Shown in pieces: positions 37,285 to 46,696 of a DNA stretch of 64,000 nt. A model generated the notes under the pieces. That model saw only the letters and a list, made by a program, of their open reading frames with translations. It made no database searches and had not been told where the DNA came from. How positions within the stretch are numbered: position 1 is the first letter of the stretch; every line of letters begins with the position of its first letter. The translations under genes were made by a program, and so were the position numbers. The stretch is from Rhodococcus sp. (in: high G+C Gram-positive bacteria) (GTDB lineage: Bacteria; Actinomycetota; Actinomycetes; Mycobacteriales; Mycobacteriaceae): positions 62,001 through 126,000 of the forward strand of contig NZ_JAHFVG010000008.1 of the NCBI RefSeq assembly GCF_023264675.1, in the 5' to 3' direction.

Positions 37285-37863
37285 TCAGTCGACCGGAGAC
37301 TGGACGAAATTCAGGTATGCCTTCGACGGCGTCGGACCGCGCTGGCCCTGATACTTCGACCCGACCTCGGCGCTGCCGTACGGATGCTCGGACGGGCTGG
37401 ACAGGCGGAACAGGCACAGCTGCCCGATCTTCATTCCCGGCCACAGCGTGATCGGCAGATTAGCCACATTGGACAACTCGAGCGTGATGTGTCCGCTGAA
37501 CCCCGGGTCGATGAATCCCGCCGTCGAGTGAGTCAGGAGCCCGAGGCGACCCAGCGAACTCTTTCCCTCCAACCGGCCGGCCAGATAATCGGGAAGCGTC
37601 GTCAGCTCGAGGGTCGACCCGAGCACGAACTCACCGGGGTGAAGAACGAACGGCTCACCCTCGGCCGGCTCGACGAGCGTCGTCAGCTCGTCCTGCCGTT
37701 TGGACGGGTCGATGTGGGTGTACCGCGTGTTGTTGAAGACACGGAACATCTTGTCCAGACGTACGTCGACGCTGGACGGCTGAACCATCGAGGCGTCGAA
37801 CGGCTCGATGCCCAGGTTGCCTGCGGACACTTCGGCACGGATATCGCGGTCGGAAAGCAGCAC
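37285..37863 (-). CDS. dcd: dCTP deaminase (probably bifunctional with dUTPase activity)
   Basis: Homotrimeric nucleotide deaminase of 192 aa. Family motifs [27 protein letters not shown] and [10 protein letters not shown] are all present. The [11 protein letters not shown] form is typical of mycobacterial Dcd, which makes dUMP directly from dCTP. The GTG at 37863 begins [11 protein letters not shown], the conserved N terminus; longer frames are spurious. TAACCT lies 5 nt upstream of the GTG, suggesting a leaderless mRNA. tRNA-Gly is encoded divergently about 280 bp upstream, the same arrangement as in Mycobacterium tuberculosis. Confidence 0.95.
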   Translation of the reverse strand: MLLSDRDIRAEVSAGNLGIEPFDASMVQPSSVDVRLDKMFRVFNNTRYTHIDPSKRQDELTTLVEPAEGEPFVLHPGEFVLGSTLELTTLPDYLAGRLEGKSSLGRLGLLTHSTAGFIDPGFSGHITLELSNVANLPITLWPGMKIGQLCLFRLSSPSEHPYGSAEVGSKYQGQRGPTPSKAYLNFVQSPVD

Positions 37864-37868
37864 AGGGA

Positions 37869-37874
37869 AGGTTA
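37869..37874 (-). promoter_or_regulatory. Candidate leaderless -10 box for dcd
   Basis: TAACCT on the minus strand, 5 nt upstream of the GTG start. No Shine-Dalgarno sequence is present at this start. Confidence 0.35.
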
Positions 37875-38143
37875 ACCCGCCGGCGTCTCGGCGGATCACT
37901 CCGTCGGCCTGTTCATCGGCAATCAGGCGCAGACAGGACGCGCTCGGCGTGCGCACGATCTTCGACATCACTGTCCCACTACAGAACTCGAGGGCGAGGA
38001 CCACGGACGCCGGGAAAGGGAAATTCGATCGGGCACCTCGATTCGCTTCCGACCTGGATTCGGACCTTCAGCGGCCGTATCCAGCTGCCGCTTGGCCTGC
38101 TGCTAGAGTGGTCCAGCGTCGAACCCCGAGTGGGTTCGGCTGC

Positions 38144-38214
38144 GCCGGTGTAGTTCATTGGTAGAATGCGACCTTCCCAAGGTTGAGAGGCGGGTTCGAT
38201 TCCCGTCACCGGCT
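38144..38214 (+). tRNA. tRNA-Gly (anticodon CCC)
   Basis: A 71-nt cloverleaf. The acceptor stem GCCGGTG pairs with CACCGGC, and the discriminator base is T. The D arm contains AGTTCATTGGTAG. The anticodon stem is CGACC/GGTTG with loop TTCCCAA, giving anticodon CCC (Gly, codon GGG). The T arm is GCGGG-TTCGATT-CCCGT. The 3' CCA is not encoded. TAGAGT at 38104-38109 is a plausible -10 box. Confidence 0.95.
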
Positions 38215-38423
38215 CTCCCTCGTCGCCTGCGGCAGAAACAAACCAAAACACAGGCGTCGGCCGCCGAAGTGGAAATTCTGACCGTAAATATCTGGGCGTA
38301 TCCCTGGACAAGATGCAGAATTATTTGTTCTCAACATTCATAACCTGAACTTGGCTAATCCTGTGCTAAACCTCTCCTCGTGCATTTGTTTCCCCCGACA
38401 ATTGACATGACAGGACAGAAATC

Positions 38424-39377
38424 ATGAAGTGGATTGCGCTTGCTTTGGCCCCGATAGTCTTGGCGGCCCCGTATACGTACCCGTTCAATCCGCCACCGCC
38501 GAGACCGACGGTTCCGACTTTCACCTATCCCACAAAACCACCCGTCACCACCCCTCCTCCCGTGACCACCCCGCCCGTCGTCACCACGCCCCCCGTCGTC
38601 ACGACACCCCCCGTCGTCACCCAACCTCCCACTTCGGGCGCGTTGCTCTGGGAGGACCAGTTCAATGGCAACGGTGCGGTCGATCCCGGCAAGTGGGGAT
38701 TCCAAACCGGAAGGTGGGGAGCGTCTTCCGGCGAGCAGCAGTACTACACCGACAGTCAGAGCAACGCAACGGTGGCCGGTGGCGCCCTACAGATAACAGC
38801 ACGACGAGAAAACGCGCCCGATGGCAAGGGGGCACCGAACAACTTCACGAGCGCCCGAGTCGTGAGCTTCGGAAAACAATCCGTAACACCGCCAGTAAGG
38901 ATCGAAGCATCCATCAAGATGCCGAGAGCGGCCGGTTTGCTACCGGCATTCTGGTTATTGGGACTGCAACCGGGCGGTGAATTCAATTGGCCGAGTCAAG
39001 GCGAAATCGATGCCGTGGAAATTCCGGGAACTAACGGGCCGTCCTTTAATTTGCACGGTCCGGCGAAAAATAATGCGAACACCGATGTGAAAACCGGGAG
39101 CGGAATGAATCCTCTCTCCGACGGCTTCCACAACTACCGGGTCGACTGGCTACCCGATCGCATCACCTGGTTCGTCGACGGTGTCGCCCAATACACCGTC
39201 ACCAAAGCCGATTACGAAGCCAAAGGCGGGAACTGGAAGCCATTTTCCGGCGCCTGGCCCCACTACGTTCTGTTCAACGTGGCGATCGGCAACAACTGGG
39301 TCGGAAAAGCGCCGTCCTCGACGCCGTTTCCGCAGACCATGAGCGTCGACTGGGTCAAGGCGACGCGGATTTCGTAG
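38424..39377 (+). CDS. Secreted GH16 family glycoside hydrolase
   Basis: Protein of 317 aa with a short signal peptide (about residues 1-15), then a Pro/Thr linker of TTPPVV repeats (to about residue 70) and a GH16 beta-jelly-roll. The catalytic signature ExDxxE is E194-I-D-A-V-E199, in WPSQGEIDAVE. GH16 enzymes cut beta-1,3/1,4-glucans and galactans. AGGA sits 7 nt before the ATG. The gene is somewhat more AT-rich than its neighbours and lies just after a tRNA gene, so it may have been acquired. Possible targets are environmental glucans or self EPS. Confidence 0.9.
   Translation: MKWIALALAPIVLAAPYTYPFNPPPPRPTVPTFTYPTKPPVTTPPPVTTPPVVTTPPVVTTPPVVTQPPTSGALLWEDQFNGNGAVDPGKWGFQTGRWGASSGEQQYYTDSQSNATVAGGALQITARRENAPDGKGAPNNFTSARVVSFGKQSVTPPVRIEASIKMPRAAGLLPAFWLLGLQPGGEFNWPSQGEIDAVEIPGTNGPSFNLHGPAKNNANTDVKTGSGMNPLSDGFHNYRVDWLPDRITWFVDGVAQYTVTKADYEAKGGNWKPFSGAWPHYVLFNVAIGNNWVGKAPSSTPFPQTMSVDWVKATRIS
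38547..38630 (+). repeat. 18-bp in-frame repeats encoding a TTPPVV linker
   Basis: Imperfect 18-bp units built on ACCACGCCCCCCGTCGTC encode T-T-P-P-V-V, about four times, between the signal peptide and catalytic domain of the GH16 enzyme. Such low-complexity linkers vary in copy number by slippage. Confidence 0.8.
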
Positions 39378-39450
39378 AGCCGACAGTGCGAGCGTTCCGT
39401 CGGGGACCGCTCGCCAGTCGTGAATAATTCTTATCTTTCATCCATTTCAC

Positions 39451-39464
39451 TGTGAAGTTTCACA
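39451..39464. promoter_or_regulatory. Inverted repeat upstream of secreted lipase
   Basis: TGTGAA-GT-TTCACA, perfect arms with a 2-nt centre, 55 bp before the lipase GTG. It resembles a Crp/GlxR half-site pair, but the spacing between TGTGA and TCACA is 4 rather than 6 nt. A second overlapping repeat (TTCAC-T-GTGAA) lies just to its left. Confidence 0.35.
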
Positions 39465-39518
39465 ACAAGGCGCCTACGCTTGAGTCGGATCACCCACCGA
39501 ACAATCGAAGGTGTCTGC

Positions 39519-40472
39519 GTGAAAATCCGACTTCCCCTCGTTCTCGGCGCGCTCTGTGTCTCGTCGATCATCGGATCGCCTCTTGCCGGCGCAACGCCTG
39601 CCGTTCCGTCCACCCCCGGCCCCGCACAGGCCGGCCACGGCGACGCGATCCGATATTCGAACGCGAATCCAGGGGCGACGCCTCCCGGAGTCAACGACCC
39701 GGCCTGCGTTCCGTCGGGGGAACATCCACACCCGGTGGTACTGGTACACGGGACCGACGCCACGGCGTACGCCGATTGGGCAGGACTCTCACCCGTACTT
39801 GCCGCCGCAGGCTACTGCGCCTACGCGTTGGACTACGGCGTATCACCGGACGGAAGCAGCTACGGGTACAGCGACATTCGGGACAGTGCCGCGGAACTAC
39901 GCGACTTCACCAACTCGGTGCTGGCATCCACGGGAGCTGATTCCGTCGATCTGATCGGCTACTCGCAGGGCGCCGCCGTCACGCGCTATTACACCAATCG
40001 CCTGGGCGGGGCCGCGGTAGTGGACAAATGGATCGGTATCGCGTCTCCCACCTACGGCGGCAATGCCTACGGGTTCTCCCCGGTGGTGCAGGCGGTTCCG
40101 GTAGCGACCAAGGCCGTGTCGAGTGAATTCGGTCCGGCGCTGGTTCAGCTCATGCAGGGTTCGACATTTCTGGCGGATCTCAACGCCGGCGGCGACACCG
40201 TCCCCGGAGTCGAATACACCAGTATCGCAACGAACGTCGACGAGACCATCCAGCCCTACACCAACGCGCTGCTACGCGGGCCCGGCGCCCACAACATCGT
40301 CGTCCAGGACGTCTGCCCGGGCGACAACGTCGCTCACTTCACGTTCACCTACGACCCGACGACCATCGGCCTGGTGCTCGGAGCCCTCGATCCGTCGGCG
40401 AACATCGTCCCGCCGTGCGGCCCGGTGCCGCTGGGCGCAGGCATTCTCGACGTCGTCCTGGCGAGCCATTAG
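39519..40472 (+). CDS. Secreted triacylglycerol lipase/esterase (lipase class 2-like)
   Basis: Alpha/beta hydrolase of 317 aa. The GTG at 39519 has GAAGG 7 nt upstream and opens a Sec signal peptide of about 25 residues (ending AGA/TPA). The oxyanion-side motif VVLVHGTD is at residues 73-80 and the nucleophile is S149 in IGYSQGAA. The sequence resembles the actinobacterial class 2 lipase group. It is not related to the three EPS-operon lipases, which use a GGSQGG elbow. It stands alone between GH16 and a convergent gene. It probably degrades lipids or polyesters outside the cell. Confidence 0.88.
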   Translation: MKIRLPLVLGALCVSSIIGSPLAGATPAVPSTPGPAQAGHGDAIRYSNANPGATPPGVNDPACVPSGEHPHPVVLVHGTDATAYADWAGLSPVLAAAGYCAYALDYGVSPDGSSYGYSDIRDSAAELRDFTNSVLASTGADSVDLIGYSQGAAVTRYYTNRLGGAAVVDKWIGIASPTYGGNAYGFSPVVQAVPVATKAVSSEFGPALVQLMQGSTFLADLNAGGDTVPGVEYTSIATNVDETIQPYTNALLRGPGAHNIVVQDVCPGDNVAHFTFTYDPTTIGLVLGALDPSANIVPPCGPVPLGAGILDVVLASH

Positions 40473-40481
40473 AGCGGCCGG

Positions 40482-40700
40482 TCACCGGCTTGCCCGTTCG
40501 ACCTCCGAGTCGAGCTTCAGAACTCGCTGACCGTCGGACTGTTCGATGAGATAGGCCGGAGTCTCCTTCGACCCGTTTCGGGTGATCTCACTGCCGGAAA
40601 TCGTGCGAGTCACCTTCTCGGTGTGCACTTCGACGATCGTGCCCTCACCGGTTCCCTGACCCCAGTTCCATTTCACTGTCGTGCCTTGTCGATGCGTCAT
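40482..40700 (-). CDS. HVA1/DUF2945 family small protein
   Basis: Protein of 72 aa matching the DUF2945 (hypervirulence-associated, TUDOR-like) family: KWNWGQGTGEGTIVEV, then GSEITRNGSKETPAYLIEQSDG and a final LDSEVERA. These are small beta-barrel proteins of unknown function. The ATG at 40700 overlaps the stop of the PucR gene (ATGA), so the two are co-translated. Its stop faces the convergent lipase gene with 9 bp between. Confidence 0.85.
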   Translation of the reverse strand: MTHRQGTTVKWNWGQGTGEGTIVEVHTEKVTRTISGSEITRNGSKETPAYLIEQSDGQRVLKLDSEVERASR

Positions 40701-41869
40701 ACCGACGCGGGTACCCCGAGTGTGCCCAGTTGATACGCGCGAAGTCCGACGAACAATTCCGATGCCGCCGCTGGATCGAGAAAATCGCGGCCGGTGAGCT
40801 CGCCGATCCGTCGCAACCGATACAGCACGGTGTTGCGGTGGTAATGCAACGCCGTCGCCGCATCGCTCGTCGACCCCTTCGCTCGAAACCATGCATCCAA
40901 TGTATCGAGGAGGCTGCACCGCTCGTCCTCGGGTAGATCGAGCAGCGAACCCAGGATCTGCTGCGCGGCAATGCCGCTCGCGGTCGGACTCGTGGCGATC
41001 AGCAACGGGACAGGGACGGAGTCGTAACGAGTGCTCGGTGCGTCGTCCACCGCAGCGCACGCCCGCGCCAACCGAGCCTGGTCGACGGCAGCCGGCGTCC
41101 CCGACGCCGTACCGAACACCGCGCTGACGCCGATGTTTCCGTCACCGTCGGCAATTGAGTCGAGTGCAGCGTCCAACGCCGAACCGGATTGTGCGAACAG
41201 CAACCCGAACACGCCGTCGACGGCACTGTCCCACACGGCATCGACACCGGGAGTCGCGATGTCGGCACACCGCGTGTCGGCCGCGACCACGACGAAACTT
41301 CCCCGATCCGGAATGCGGAACGTACGAAGCGCGTCGGCAACCATCCCCGCGTTGGAGTTGTGGTCGGCGAACAACGCCCTGACCAGTCGCCTCCGCGCGT
41401 CGGTGTCGCGGGCGGCCCTCGCGTCGATGCCGAGCCGATACGCCTCGGCCGCCGCGTCGGAGCAGACGTCCACCAGGGCCCACACCTGGGCAGCCATCTC
41501 GAGCAATGCGCGCGGAGCATCGTCGTCCGAGCGCGTCATCAACGACTCCCAGACCAGACGTCCGCCCAACCGAAACGCATGAAGCAACGCCGCCAGCGGC
41601 ACACCCTGTTCGGCTTTCAGCCTGCCTGCCTCCCGAGCGGCGTCCAGACGGATCGACCTGATTCCGGCGAGATCGGCGATCATCTCGGTGAGATTCGAGG
41701 TGCAGGCATCGAGCAGTTGCTCACGGCTGAGCAGCGTCGACTCCAGATACGCATGCTCGGCCGCCAGTATGCGGCGAACCAATTCCTCCGCCAGCGCGTC
41801 CACCTCGTCCATCAACGGTGCGGCCAGCTCGAAAGCGCTGGATACGGTAGCCGGACTCGTCGACGTCAT
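40697..41869 (-). CDS. PucR/CdaR family transcriptional regulator
   Basis: Regulator of 390 aa. The N-terminal 160 residues are helical (RsbRD-like sensory region), the middle is a GGDEF-like PucR domain, and the C terminus is the HTH_30 DNA-binding domain with the family signature ALHYHRNTVLYRLRRIGELTG. It is divergent from the aldehyde dehydrogenase/GMC oxidoreductase operon with a 161-bp gap, so that operon is its likely target, with an alcohol or aldehyde as possible inducer. This is inferred from position. Confidence 0.9.
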   Translation of the reverse strand: MTSTSPATVSSAFELAAPLMDEVDALAEELVRRILAAEHAYLESTLLSREQLLDACTSNLTEMIADLAGIRSIRLDAAREAGRLKAEQGVPLAALLHAFRLGGRLVWESLMTRSDDDAPRALLEMAAQVWALVDVCSDAAAEAYRLGIDARAARDTDARRRLVRALFADHNSNAGMVADALRTFRIPDRGSFVVVAADTRCADIATPGVDAVWDSAVDGVFGLLFAQSGSALDAALDSIADGDGNIGVSAVFGTASGTPAAVDQARLARACAAVDDAPSTRYDSVPVPLLIATSPTASGIAAQQILGSLLDLPEDERCSLLDTLDAWFRAKGSTSDAATALHYHRNTVLYRLRRIGELTGRDFLDPAAASELFVGLRAYQLGTLGVPASV

Positions 41870-42030
41870 CTCATGAGACTAAACCCAACGCTGTTGCACG
41901 CGCCACACCCTCGACTGTGCCGCGGCACAAGTGCCGTCATCACATCCACAGCGCCTGCCTATGGCGCCATTCACCGCGCGCGATGAGAATCACAGCACAC
42001 GACGATCTACGAAGAAGGGGCGAAGCCGAG

Positions 42031-43776
42031 TTGACCGAGCACATCGCATCCCAGCACCTGCACGTTGCCGACGCCACCGACGCCGCGGCGCGCACCGCCG
42101 TCGATTCGGCACTGGCCGAGCTGAAAGCAGGCGAGAAGACATGGGCCTCGACCAGCCTTGCCGATCGAGCAGCATTGATCGAGCGGGTCCGAGATCTGAC
42201 CGTCACCCACGCTTCCGAATGGGTCGACGCGGCGACGTCGGTCAAAGGCCTCGACCAGAAATCTCCGCTCGTCGGCGAGGAATGGATCTCCGGCCCGTAC
42301 GCATTCGCCGGTGGTCTGAATGTGCTCGCCGAGAGCCTGCACCGACTTCATACGGGGAAGAGTCCGCTCGACGGCGCCCACTTCGGGCAGGCGCCCGGAG
42401 GTAGAACCACGATCCAGGTGCTGCCTCGTGGCATCTTCGACAATCTGCTCCTGAGCGGCTTCAGCGCCCAGGTCTGGCTGAAACCGGGCATCGACGAGGC
42501 CGCTGCCAGACGGGCCGCAGGCCTCGCTCAGCTCTCCCCGCGGAAGACCGGCGGGATCGGCGTCGTACTCGGCGCAGGCAACATCATGTCCATCGCCCCG
42601 CTCGACACCCTCTACGAACTGATCGCGAACAACCGCGTCGTAGCGCTCAAGCTCAACCCGATCACGGACCCGATGCTCCCCGTGCTGAGAAAAGTACTGG
42701 AACCACTCATCACCATCGGTGCTGTTCGAGTGTTCACCGGTGGCGCGGAGACCGGCACCTATCTGACCGGACATCACCTCGTCGATCACGTCCACATGAC
42801 CGGCAGCGCTCTCACCCACGACACCATCGTGTTCGGACCCGGCGATGCGGGCGCCGAACGCAAGGCCGCCAACGATCCGATCCTGCGCAAGCCGATGACG
42901 AGCGAACTCGGTGGAGTCTCACCCACCATCGTGGTGCCCGGCGAATGGAGCCGGGCCGATATCGAGTTCCAGGCGGAACACGTTGCCACCCAACGCCTTC
43001 ACAACGGCGGGTACAACTGCGTCGCCTCGCAGGTTCTCGTCGTGTCCTCGGAGTGGAAGCAGCGCGACGAGTTCGTCGCCGCCGTCAAGACAGCTCTCGC
43101 CGCCGCACCCGCCCGCCGGGCCTACTACCCGGGCAGCGACACCCGCGTCGACGCAGCGATGCGCAGTTACCCGAAGGCGAGTCGCGTCGGCAGTGGCCGC
43201 GTACTCATCGAGGACATCGACCCCGGTGAAGAGACAGCTCTGCTCAACACCGAGTACTTCGCTCCGGTTCTCGGCGTGGTCGAACTTCCTTACAGCGGTC
43301 AACAATTCCTTCGCCGCGCCGTGGACACGGTCAACGACACGTTCGTCGGAACTCTCGGCGTCAACATCCTCGCGGAACCAGGGTCGATCCGCGCGCTGGG
43401 ATCGACGTTCGACGATCTCGTCGCCGACCTCCGCTATGGGACCGTCGCGATCAACGCGTGGACCGGACTGGGGTTCCTCAGCCCGGCGGCGACGTGGGGC
43501 GCGTTTCCCGGGCACACCGTCGACGACGTTCAGAGCGGCATCGGGATCGTCCACAATGCCCTGCTCATCGACGGCGCCGAACGTACCGTCGTGCGCGGGC
43601 CGTTCCGACCGTCGCCGCGTTCGCTCGTGAAGGGCGAGCTGTCGATCTCCCCGAAGCCACCGTGGTTCGTCACCAACAAGACAGCGGCGACGACGGGACG
43701 ACTCCTGACAGCATTTGCCGGAAGTCCTTCATGGTTCAAACTTCCTGCCATTTTCGCGTCCGCACTGCGAGGATGA
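42031..43776 (+). CDS. Aldehyde dehydrogenase family protein
   Basis: NAD(P)-dependent aldehyde dehydrogenase of about 581 aa, longer than the usual 480-500 aa. Catalytic C330 is in GGYNCVAS and the general base E292 is in SELGG. The first 100 residues and last 50 residues are extensions. The TTG at 42031 has AGAAGG about 12 nt upstream; an in-frame ATG at 41983 has no ribosome site but cannot be excluded. The stop overlaps or abuts the GMC oxidoreductase start, so alcohol to aldehyde to acid is the likely sequence of the pair. Confidence 0.88.
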   Translation: MTEHIASQHLHVADATDAAARTAVDSALAELKAGEKTWASTSLADRAALIERVRDLTVTHASEWVDAATSVKGLDQKSPLVGEEWISGPYAFAGGLNVLAESLHRLHTGKSPLDGAHFGQAPGGRTTIQVLPRGIFDNLLLSGFSAQVWLKPGIDEAAARRAAGLAQLSPRKTGGIGVVLGAGNIMSIAPLDTLYELIANNRVVALKLNPITDPMLPVLRKVLEPLITIGAVRVFTGGAETGTYLTGHHLVDHVHMTGSALTHDTIVFGPGDAGAERKAANDPILRKPMTSELGGVSPTIVVPGEWSRADIEFQAEHVATQRLHNGGYNCVASQVLVVSSEWKQRDEFVAAVKTALAAAPARRAYYPGSDTRVDAAMRSYPKASRVGSGRVLIEDIDPGEETALLNTEYFAPVLGVVELPYSGQQFLRRAVDTVNDTFVGTLGVNILAEPGSIRALGSTFDDLVADLRYGTVAINAWTGLGFLSPAATWGAFPGHTVDDVQSGIGIVHNALLIDGAERTVVRGPFRPSPRSLVKGELSISPKPPWFVTNKTAATTGRLLTAFAGSPSWFKLPAIFASALRG

Positions 43777-43781
43777 GTCCC

Positions 43782-45359
43782 ATGACACAGCCTTCGATCG
43801 CCGATTACGTCGTCGTGGGCGCCGGTTCTTCCGGTGCCGTCCTGGCCAATCGCCTCAGCGCCGACCCGCGCAACACCGTCGTACTGCTCGAAGCGGGGCC
43901 GGAGGACAAGAACAAGTTCGCGCACATCCCCGCTGCGTTCTCCAAGCTCTTCCGCAGCGACGTGGACTGGAACTACGACTCCGAGCCGCAGCCGGAATTG
44001 AAGGGCCGCAGCATCTTCTGGCCACGCGGGAAGATGCTCGGCGGATCGTCGTCGATGAACGCCATGATGTGGGTCCGCGGTTTCGCCGCAGACTACGACG
44101 AGTGGGCGTCGTTGTCCGATTCCTCCTGGTCGTTCGAGAGCGTCGTACCGTACTTTCGCAAGATCGAGAGCATCGAGGGGACGACGGCACTCGATGCAGG
44201 CACCGCGGGCCCGCTCGTGGTCTCTCGTCAACGCAGCCCGCGAGCGCTGACGTCCGCCTTCCTCGACGCCGTCCGCGAGGCGGGTTATCCCGTGGAGGAC
44301 GCGAATCTACCCGAGCCCAAGGGTTTTTCGCAGACCATGGTCAACCAGAAGCGCGGCGCGCGGTGGAGCACGGCCGATGCGTATCTGAAGCCGATCAGAA
44401 AGCGCTCGAATCTGACGGTTCTGACCGAATCGCAGGCTGTGCGAATCGTGTTCGAGGGTTCTGCCGCCGTGGGCGTCGAGTACGTCAACGGCGGTTCGAC
44501 CCACGTCGTCCGCGCTGCGCGGGAGGTGGTGCTCGCCGGTGGTGCCATCAATTCACCTCAGCTGCTGATGGTCTCGGGTGTCGGCGACAGCGCTCAGTTG
44601 GCGGCGCACGGTATCGACGTGCAGCACAATTCGCCCCAGGTCGGCAAGAACCTCACCGATCACCTGTCGGCGTTGATCGGGTGGAGCGTCGAGAACGACT
44701 CGCTCTTCTTCGCCGAGAAGATCCCCGAACTCGTCAACTACCTGACACGTAGGCGAGGAATGCTGACCTCGAATGTGGCCGAAGCGTACGGGTTCATCAA
44801 ATCGCGTCCCGAACTCGATCTTCCCGACGTCGAACTCATCTACGCTCCCGCACCGTTCTTCGACGAGGGACTCATCGCTCCCGACGCCCATGCTGCGGTC
44901 ATCGGGTCGGTCCTGCTGCGCCCGAAGAGCCGCGGCGAGATCAGCCTGCGTTCCGCAGATCCCCTCGCGAAGCCGATCATCGAGCCTCGCTACCTCAGCG
45001 ATGCCGGTGGCGTCGACCGCGCCGCGATGATCGAAGGACTGCGGGTCTGCACCGAGATCGCCGGGCAACCGTCACTGAAAGGACAGCTCGGCGACATCGT
45101 CCGGCCGCCAGGCAACCCGGACGACCTGCTCACCGAGGCGCTCGAACGCAACGCGCACACCCTGTACCACCCTGTCAGCACCTGTCGGATGGGCAACGAT
45201 TCCGCCAGCGTCGTCGATCCCGAACTCCGGGTGCGAGGCGTCGACAACCTGCGGGTGGCCGACGCGTCGATCATGCCGACCATCATTCGCGGGCACACCC
45301 ACGCTCCGAGCGTGCTGATCGGTGAGAAAGCCGCCGATCTGATCCTGCAGAAACGCTAG
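43782..45359 (+). CDS. GMC family FAD-dependent alcohol oxidoreductase (choline dehydrogenase-like)
   Basis: Flavoprotein of 525 aa. The N-terminal FAD motif is VVVGAGSSGAVLANRLS, the second GMC signature covers WPRGKMLGGSSSMNAM, and the C-terminal active-site His is in LYHPVSTCRMG with a further His in RGHTHAPS. It should oxidise an alcohol to an aldehyde for the enzyme encoded just upstream. The ATG at 43782 has GAGG 9 nt upstream; an ATG at 43773 overlapping the dehydrogenase stop is an alternative. Its stop overlaps the convergent GlcD-like gene by 4 bp. Confidence 0.9.
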   Translation: MTQPSIADYVVVGAGSSGAVLANRLSADPRNTVVLLEAGPEDKNKFAHIPAAFSKLFRSDVDWNYDSEPQPELKGRSIFWPRGKMLGGSSSMNAMMWVRGFAADYDEWASLSDSSWSFESVVPYFRKIESIEGTTALDAGTAGPLVVSRQRSPRALTSAFLDAVREAGYPVEDANLPEPKGFSQTMVNQKRGARWSTADAYLKPIRKRSNLTVLTESQAVRIVFEGSAAVGVEYVNGGSTHVVRAAREVVLAGGAINSPQLLMVSGVGDSAQLAAHGIDVQHNSPQVGKNLTDHLSALIGWSVENDSLFFAEKIPELVNYLTRRRGMLTSNVAEAYGFIKSRPELDLPDVELIYAPAPFFDEGLIAPDAHAAVIGSVLLRPKSRGEISLRSADPLAKPIIEPRYLSDAGGVDRAAMIEGLRVCTEIAGQPSLKGQLGDIVRPPGNPDDLLTEALERNAHTLYHPVSTCRMGNDSASVVDPELRVRGVDNLRVADASIMPTIIRGHTHAPSVLIGEKAADLILQKR

Positions 45360-46696
45360 ATTGCCTTACCCGGGTTGAGGATTCCCTGTGGATCGAACAC
45401 AGCCTTTATCCCGTGCATCAGTCCGCCGACATCACTGCCGAGCTCGTCACCCAGCCACCGCTGTTTGAGGAGCCCGACGCCGTGTTCACCGGTCAGAGTC
45501 CCGCCGAGCGCGAGGGCCGTCGCGAAGACTTCACTCGCGGCGTCCCAGACCTCGGCGGGTATCTCGCCCCCGGGAACGACGAAAATCGGATGCAGGTTTC
45601 CGTCGCCTGCGTGGGCCATCGTCGCCACCGTCACGTGATGCTTGTCGGCAATCTCGACGATTGCCTCCGTCATCGCCCCGAGCCGCGACCGCGGTACGGC
45701 TACGTCCTCGATGAGTACCCGGCCGAGCTGTTCGAGCGCGGGCAGAGCGCCGCGGCGCACGCGCACCAACTCGTCGGGATCGTCGGAGCGTTCGACGGCT
45801 GCGATCGGCGCCAGAATCTTCTCGATCAGCTCCGCTTCGGCGCGGGATCCCGGTCCGTCGGACTGGACCAGTAGAAACGCGTTTCCCCTCTTGGACAACG
45901 ACGTCCCCTGATGGGCATCGATTGCCCGCAGACAGGCGGAATCGAGGAGCTCGCACACCGACGGCTGGACACCGGCGGCGGTGATCGCGGACGCCGCAGC
46001 GGCGGCCTCGGTGACCGATCCGAAGAAGGCTGCGATGGTATCGGTCGAGGCAGGAGCAGGTCGAAGGCGCAGTGTGGCCTCGGTAACCACCCCCAATGTG
46101 CCCTCGGAACCGACCAGCAGCGACGTGAGGTCGTATCCGGCAACGCCTTTCACGGTGCGTCCCCCGGTCGAGATGATGCGACCGTCGGCGAGCACCACCT
46201 CCAGCCCGAGTACCGAGTCTTTCGTCACGCCGTACTTGGCGCACCGCAACCCCCCGGCGTTGGTGGCGATGTTGCCGCCGATCGTCGAGATCCCGACGCT
46301 GCCCGGATCGGGCGCATACCTCAGACCGACCTCGGCTGCAGCATTGTCGATGTCGATCGTGATGACACCTGCCTGTGCTCGCGCAACCTGGTCGGTCTCG
46401 GAGATTTCGAGGATGCGGTTCATGCGTTCGAGGCTGAGCACCACCTCGCCGTTGCGCGCGACGGCGCCACCGGACAGTCCGGTACCCGCACCTCGCGTCA
46501 CGACGGCGACTCCGAATCTACCTGCCAGAACCAGAAGTTCGGATACATCCGCGGCGCTCTCCGCGTAAACCACTGCGGCGGGCGCACCCTCGGGTTCCCA
46601 TCCCGAACGATCGATGCTCGCGGCCGCGAGAGTGACCGGATCGAATACTGCCTTGTCCCCGAAGGCCGCGTCCAACTCCTTGGCGAACACCGTCAT
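45356..46696 (-). CDS. FAD-linked oxidase (GlcD/D-lactate dehydrogenase-like)
   Basis: Flavoprotein of 446 aa that oxidises a 2-hydroxy acid such as glycolate or D-lactate. The FAD-binding domain contains RGAGTGLSGGA and GGNIATNAGGLRCAKYG. The C-terminal FAD-oxidase domain ends with HAGDGNLHP and LTGEHGVGLLK, the metal- and substrate-binding blocks. The ATG at 46696 overlaps the rhodanese stop by 4 bp; the frame continues upstream, but only inside that gene. It is the last gene of the sulfonate operon and might oxidise the carbon skeleton left after sulfur removal. Confidence 0.9.
   Translation of the reverse strand: MTVFAKELDAAFGDKAVFDPVTLAAASIDRSGWEPEGAPAAVVYAESAADVSELLVLAGRFGVAVVTRGAGTGLSGGAVARNGEVVLSLERMNRILEISETDQVARAQAGVITIDIDNAAAEVGLRYAPDPGSVGISTIGGNIATNAGGLRCAKYGVTKDSVLGLEVVLADGRIISTGGRTVKGVAGYDLTSLLVGSEGTLGVVTEATLRLRPAPASTDTIAAFFGSVTEAAAAASAITAAGVQPSVCELLDSACLRAIDAHQGTSLSKRGNAFLLVQSDGPGSRAEAELIEKILAPIAAVERSDDPDELVRVRRGALPALEQLGRVLIEDVAVPRSRLGAMTEAIVEIADKHHVTVATMAHAGDGNLHPIFVVPGGEIPAEVWDAASEVFATALALGGTLTGEHGVGLLKQRWLGDELGSDVGGLMHGIKAVFDPQGILNPGKAI

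Noticed and set aside
39451..39464. Classical Crp/GlxR binding site before the secreted lipase
   Set aside because: Half-sites match, but the spacing is 4 nt instead of 6; kept only as a generic inverted repeat.
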